Source: Bugula neritina
Taxonomy: Eukaryota; Bryozoa; Gymnolaemata; Cheilostomatida; Bugulidae
Length of the DNA: 64,000 nt
Direction of reading: 5' to 3'
Assembly (NCBI GenBank): GCA_964035545.1
Contig: OZ037766.1
Coordinates: 22,184,767-22,248,766 of the forward strand
Position numbers and translations under genes: made by a program. Under the pieces are notes generated by a model. The model had not been told where the DNA came from. It saw only the letters and a program-made list of their open reading frames with translations, and made no database searches. Each line of letters starts with the position of its first letter. Within the stretch, counting starts at the first letter, position 1. This document shows, one piece after another, positions 58,637 to 64,000 of this stretch.

Positions 58637-59769
58637 CGGCTAGTAGTTGACTGTTTACACTCTACTATAGCTTAATTACCAATGCGGACGTGACCTTAGT
58701 GTTGGAGTTCAATACACGCATAACGGTAGATAGTATAAAATTCAGCCAATCAAAGGCGTGTATCAACCCTAATATCTAGCTGGGTTCAATATCCCCCATC
58801 CTAACTTTCGAATACATTGTAGTAGTTTTACAATGTACTGAAGAGCCTCTCATGATGTTTGGTGTATGAAAATCATCACAAGCCAAATTTGAGCTAAAAG
58901 GATAAATTATATTAGGCCTATGTGTTATGTAGCAGCAGCTGGTATTGAGGCAAAACCCTACCAGGGTTTGTTTGTGAATTGTAATTGTGATGGCAGTCTT
59001 CAAACATATAATTTATAAATTACAATAAATAAGCTAAAAACCCATACCTACATTTGAAATATAAAAAGTTACTGCATATAGCAAAAGTGGCATAACTATT
59101 TTTCAGACATTTGCATTTTGCAGTTAAACTTGCGTAATGTCATATAAATCATAATGCTGGGATACTAGAGTTGGTACACCATCTTTGATGGGCTGAATTC
59201 TACATGGTCTAACGTATTTTTATGATTAGTAGGATTTTTATGCAAAAGTCCAAACTAATATTTCATGCCAACCTATCTGATACGCCTCATTAAACACCAA
59301 AAGGAAATGTCATATTTTTCAAAACATCACCACTTTCCAGGAACTGTCCAGAACAAGCCTAACACACCACCCAGCATAAGTTCAGGGTCTAGTTAATACA
59401 TAGGTTTGAAGAGCATATATCGCTCTGAGTACCTAAAAAGGATAACTACCTCTATCACTATATTCCTCTGAATGCCTACAAGGGGTCAGCAAGTTTTTGC
59501 AGAAGCTTTTTCTAATTGTATTTTAGGTCTAGCATAAATTTATTAATCATAATTTCTCCAAAAGCATAATCTTACACTACATCTACAGTTGCCTCTATGA
59601 GAGTGAGTCTCTATGTAAATAAGCCCCTCACTATAGGCTGTAAGCACACTAATATACTGCTAGGAGCAGAAGTAGTTACTTAGCACTTGGGATGTTTACA
59701 GTTTTTAACAGTCATCAGCACTACAATTGAATTGATATGGCACTATATAACACATGGATGAAAAGTGAC

Positions 59770-59773
<4 letters not shown>

Positions 59774-59859
<86 letters not shown>
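59774..59859. repeat. (TA)n microsatellite
   Basis: About 43 TA units, uninterrupted. Confidence 0.95.
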
Positions 59860-59864
<5 letters not shown>

Positions 59865-61027
59865 CATTGTAATAGATATAGTTATCACTTATCGTATAAA
59901 ATATATAATAAATCAAAAACATTCCAATTATGTTAATGGTTTCCGCTATGAAAGATCACTAGTTGAAGATATTGAAAATGCAGTATTATGTTTATATTAT
60001 AAACACAAACTATAACACATTTGAAAAAATTAACAATGCAGCTTTAGGAATAAAGGCTTTTGTAAAAGAACTGTCATTGGAACAGCCTAAAACTTGCGAA
60101 AGGGTGTCAAGTTCTAACCTGGGTGTTGTGAACATGGAGTACTCATAATCTACTATTTAGTAAGAGTATATGATAGCCTATGTCATATGACATATAATAT
60201 ACAATGCAAAGAATGGACTATGTCTGTCCTTGAAATGTACTCACTGACAATACTAAGTACTGTCAGGAATATTATTTTCCCTATCTTATCAACACCTTTA
60301 GGAAATAACTATCGTCATTGTTATATTGTGTTAGTGATGGAACAATGCTTGAATAGTAGTATTAAGCAGGCTGATAAGAGTGTGGCATCATCCTTATACA
60401 ATAGGGCACATGTTAGTAGCTTCTATTAAATATCGACAGTCAACTGTCTATATTATATTACGTCTGGACAGCATATACCATAATATTATTGGTGAATTTA
60501 TAATTCCATTTCATAATAATTCAATTTCAAGAGGATGCAATCAATTGGACTAATATCTTCGATTTTAAATGGTTTATAGATATAACGGCGTCTGTGATAT
60601 ACATCGTGTACCTTTTGAATTGTGGTCTGTGTGTGTCTTAAATATACCACTGCTTCCCTAGCAGCCACTTAGCTGTAAGCAAAAAACTTGGAGCCCAATT
60701 TACATTTCAACATGCTATGATCAACAAAACTCCATACAATATTGGTAAAACTGGTATGCTTTTATTATCAGTATCCTTAGTGTTAACAATGATCTTTATA
60801 AAATGTATTAATACTTTAAAATTAAATTCACCAAAAATAACTTGCCAGTCAACTAAGAACAGTAGCAGTAGATGCATTTATTTAAAAGATGTAGAAGCAT
60901 AGTTCATTATTAAATGAGAGAAAAAATAAACCATCACAAAAATTATAGCTGTAATAGTTATATAATTTATATAAAATATCTAGCAAAGCTACACACAACA
61001 TATTTGCATTGCATAATCAATAAAATG

Positions 61028-61033
61028 TTTATT
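61028..61033 (-). terminator. FBXO9 polyadenylation signal
   Basis: AATAAA on the minus strand 56 bp beyond the FBXO9 stop codon. Confidence 0.6.
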
Positions 61034-61088
61034 TCCTGTTGAATGTTTGATAAAACTTCACACAGGACTACTGAGCAAGAAACATCCT

Positions 61089-63864
61089 TCAACCAGATAG
61101 AGGAGCAGTGCTTTCAGTTGCATAGCTTTTCACTCGGGCAAATTTAAATGGAGGGAAATCTTGTTTGGTGAGCTTGAAATCACTAGTAGACTCATTTTGA
61201 GTATCCCTACAGTTATAATAGCAGTTAGCAGGTTAAACAATAACTCTGCTTTCTCAACATGGACCAGCCATTTAAATACACAAATATGGTAGACTGTAAG
61301 GAGTTAATAAGTCAACAGATGAGATAGAAGAGCTGCAACATAGAATGTATCACCTCTTATTAAGTATATAATTAAAATCAAAATAGTTTATCTGGTTACA
61401 ATAACCACATCTCAGAGTGTATACTCTACAGGACAATAAAACTTAATCACTTTAGACTGGCACACTGACTAGAAGCCATCTTCTGCAGTGAGTTTATTAT
61501 TAGTTTTGTAATGAGACCTAAGCAACTACTTTGACTTAATTATAATGTCATTATCAGCTATTAGGTGGAAGGATCATTAAATTAAAATTAAACGGAAGGC
61601 TTAGAAAACAAAGGATTAGAATCATTTAAGTTAAAAGACACAAATTGCTTGCATACAGCAGTCAATTACTAGACTACAGTCACCTAAGCTGAGAAAATGC
61701 CATCTGGTGGCAACAACTATCCCTTACAGTCTGTGCAGTCAAAGTAAAGTAATGCATACAGCACTAAAGGAATTTGGTTGTATAGTATTCTGCAGAACAA
61801 ATTCAATGAAAAGGATGAGCAAACAATGCTGCTTGTAATGGGACAGAGTATGAAACTGCTTCAACTTTAATGAGCCTGTTTATACTAAAGCACACAACTC
61901 CCACAGAAGTATGTTTTATAGATAGAAACAAACCAGCAACACAACTTGTTGATTGATAAATCATTCTAAGTTGAAAGCCACAGCAGTAATATAAAAAACA
62001 ATATTTTAAAAGTCGACCACAATGCAAACAAATTTCAATGCATTCAATAGACAGTTTAATAGGCTTCCCATAGCCCCCCCCCAGTCATGTAAATGGAATT
62101 ACTTACGGGTGGTAAATGCTGACAGAATACTTTTCCCATTTTATCACCATATTGGGCTGAGTGCCGTGGCCATGTAAGGTCAAGTCTAGATAAAAAGTCA
62201 TCTCAGAGTCCTTTATTTCTTCTCTATTTCTTTTGTACCTTTGATTGACTTTTGCTTCTTTATTTTTTACTCGTTTGAGTATACAGGAAATCTATAAAAG
62301 CATTGCCCAAATACACTAGTGTATGATGGTGTGTGGCCTCGTATATTTGACTAACTCCAGCAGTAATCTGCAACTAAAAACAAACGACAGCCAGCAGAAT
62401 TACTAGCAACAGCAGCAGCAACAGCAGCAGGGGCCTACCTGATTCTCCTTCATTCTGTACATGCCTCTACACATTCCCTCAACCTGGGCCCCATGACTCC
62501 TGAGTTGGGAGATAACAGTGATTGGGTCATATGAACTTGTCAACATAAAAACAACGCCATCCGGAAAGAACCTGAGATAACGATAGTACACGACTTTCAT
62601 CCATGGAGGATAGTATCGCTCTAGAGTGGATTCCCCTTGCCTGAACAGCTCCACTTTATTCATATACACACCTGAGGGAATATTCAGTGTTTCATGGATA
62701 TTGGTTAAAGAAAATATCCACACAATTTTTAACAATATGATACAAAACCTACAATTCTTAAGGTTGGTGCAGTAATGAAGAAGTTGGGAAAAGCCAATGT
62801 TGTGGATAGAAAATGTAGGAAATAATGCTATGTTCTCTCAAGAACTTCAAAATTTGCTTCAAACTGAAGTCTATAAAGATAATTAATGAACACAGGCTAT
62901 CGAGATATCTCCACTACTGCATTACTGCACCAATTCATGTCCCAAGAAGCAAAATCCAGCTTTTTTATATACTTTAATGAATACTTTATATGACTCTAAT
63001 TATTGTACTGGTGCCAGGGTTACAGTGAATAAAGTGTAACTTACCATGATAATATAAATGTGGCTTTTCTATAAATAGAGCTCGCCATGTTGAATATGGT
63101 TGGCACGATTGACAACCTGGGCCCCATGTTCTACAAGAAATACTTGGATTTGTAATACTGCAAATTTGCCAAAATACCATTATTATTATAGCTGCTATTG
63201 TAAACCTTTATTGCTTTGAATAAACATATTCCAGTATTGCCTTGACTAACAGATTATTAATAATAATGAAAAATTCTGAAAGTTTCATCCAAACATTCTT
63301 CAGCACCCTCAGAAACTCAAAAGTCCAAAAGTTCTTTTTGAGAATTTTAATGCTTCACATGCTTCTAAAATTCCCCAAAATCAGAAACATGAAACATGTA
63401 GCAGTTTTAAAGTAACTTGAGTCTGAATGTCAATAGCATTAAACTATAGTACGGAATTTTAGAGAGAGAGTAGCCTAAATTCAATTGAGCATTATTAGGA
63501 AGTAAATTATGCTTATTTTATAGCATCCACAAACAGCCAAGTCTAGAGTTTAACTTTATTTCAGGTTGAGAAAGAATAATTCTGTGTGTTGTGCTAAAAA
63601 AATTAGCATCAATCCCAAAGGAAAAGAATGAAATCAATAGCTACACACATTATGCTTGCATTGCATAATCAATACAATGTAGAAGACCAAAAGGTTATTC
63701 ATTTCCTGTTAAAAGTTTGATGAAACTTCACACAGATACAAATTCAAAACAGATAATAAGAGTATTTGTACTCAAACTAAAGTATATCTCATGATATGGA
63801 ATTGTCTTACCTAGTACAGATATGATGCCAAATGCATGGGTCTCTAGCTAAGACATAGAACCCT
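61089..63864 (-). CDS. FBXO9: F-box only protein 9 (FBXO9), C-terminal part, 5 exons
   Basis: Exons in reading order are 63864-63811, 63130-63045, 62671-62439, 62291-62107 and 61206-61089, joined in phase and ending at a stop codon. The part seen begins in the F-box region (GFYVLARDPCIWHHICTR), continues STWRALFIEKPHLYYHGVYMNK, then the FBXO9 hallmark YYRYLRFFPDGVVFMLT, LRSHGAQ, and the C-terminal FKFARVKSYATES, which parallels human FARVRSYTAFS. FBXO9 is the substrate receptor of an SCF ubiquitin ligase, reported to target TELO2 and TTI1. The upstream TPR-like region and first half of the F-box must lie beyond 64000. The donor after exon 62671-62439 is followed within 10 bp by a CTG-rich repeat. 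Confidence 0.92.
62402..62430. repeat. CAG/CAA trinucleotide repeat next to an FBXO9 splice donor
   Basis: About nine AGC/AAC units on the plus strand, so CTG/GTT in the FBXO9 transcript, starting 9 bases inside the intron after the exon ending at 62439. Confidence 0.85.
62764..62933. mobile_element. MITE-like palindromic element, copy B
   Basis: Ends are TTGGTGCAGTAATG and CATTACTGCACCAA, perfect inverted repeats, extended imperfectly inward (gaagaagttgggaaaagcc against ggctatcgagatatctcc). It is the same family as 13851-13943 but longer in the middle. In FBXO9, between exons 63045-63130 and 62439-62671. Confidence 0.7.
63640..63737. repeat. segment duplicated from the FBXO9 3' UTR region
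   Basis: Shares 'agctacacaca', 'gcattgcataatcaata', 'atttcctgtt' and 'aaacttcacacag' in the same order with 60950-61068, with small insertions. It is a local duplication or two copies of an unidentified dispersed repeat. Confidence 0.6.
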
Positions 63865-64000
63865 CTACACACCTACGTACAAAAAGTAATATCATTAAAT
63901 ATTCATCACAATATATAATAGAAGGGTGCAAACAAGTAACAAGTAACTAAGTTTTTACTTCAGAATTTGAAGATGAAATAAACCATTAATATTAGTTACA

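Larger units (their letters stand above)
58637..61088. other. intergenic, GDA to FBXO9
   Basis: The GDA promoter should lie in the first hundred or so bases. A (TA)n tract is at 59774-59859. The FBXO9 3' UTR occupies the right end, including a block duplicated at 63640-63737. Scattered short reading frames between 59880 and 60900 match nothing I recognise. Confidence 0.5.

Noticed and set aside
59880-60900. Cluster of 60-92-codon plus-strand frames
   Set aside because: AT-rich composition, no family resemblance, no consistent splice sites. It could be an eroded element, but I cannot support that.
62310-62373. Extra FBXO9 exon reading ITAGVSQIYEA upstream of 62291
   Set aside because: It would need a 25-bp intron or runs into a stop. 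The acceptor ending at 62292 gives direct phase-0 joining and matches the FBXO9 sequence better.

Overview
The window is AT-rich nuclear DNA of a non-vertebrate metazoan. Protein genes are split into many short exons with canonical GT-AG borders. The families are animal-type (ARL1, SNX8, IQCE, a tetraspanin, guanine deaminase, FBXO9), and the DNA holds tRNA-derived SINEs, DNA-transposon MITEs and long (CA)n and (TA)n tracts. The species cannot be read from the sequence. A Gypsy-type LTR element primed by tRNA-Leu would fit a lophotrochozoan or another marine invertebrate, but that is only a weak hint. All exon borders below were assigned by reading splice sites, phase and family similarity from memory of homologues; no search was run.

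Layout. 863-4892 (+): ARL1, six exons, complete. 5953-16074 (-): SNX8, thirteen exons, complete, convergent with ARL1, with one GC-AG intron. 18736-29973 (+): IQCE, at least fifteen exons, head-to-head with SNX8. Its intron 12 carries a young, internally deleted LTR retrotransposon (24697-27901, minus strand). 29974-34105: gene-poor, with a dead LINE, a palindromic element and degenerate microsatellites. 34106-37606 (+): an SLC17-like MFS transporter. 40177-45549 (+): a tetraspanin in which every intron is phase 0. 47859-54761 (+): an ankyrin-repeat protein with ZU5/UPA-like C-terminal modules that I cannot assign to a named gene. 55222-58636 (-): guanine deaminase, complete in three exons. 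61089-63864 (-): FBXO9, lacking its N-terminal exons at the right edge.

The genes are independent transcription units, not an operon. ARL1 and SNX8 both act in Golgi/endosome membrane traffic. SNX8 and IQCE lie close together on human 7p22.3, so their adjacency here may be ancient microsynteny. The other neighbours have no evident shared pathway.

The observations most worth a second look are: a candidate -1 frameshift signal (slippery heptamer plus perfect 11-bp stem) in the Gag-Pol overlap of the LTR element, which has near-identical LTRs and a tRNA-Leu primer site but no reverse transcriptase; a SINE whose 13-bp target duplication copied the splice donor of guanine deaminase exon 2; a GC-AG first intron in SNX8; SNX8-IQCE linkage; and the ANK-ZU5-UPA-like gene with two possible C-termini. 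I found no CRISPR, prokaryotic or obviously new multi-gene system.
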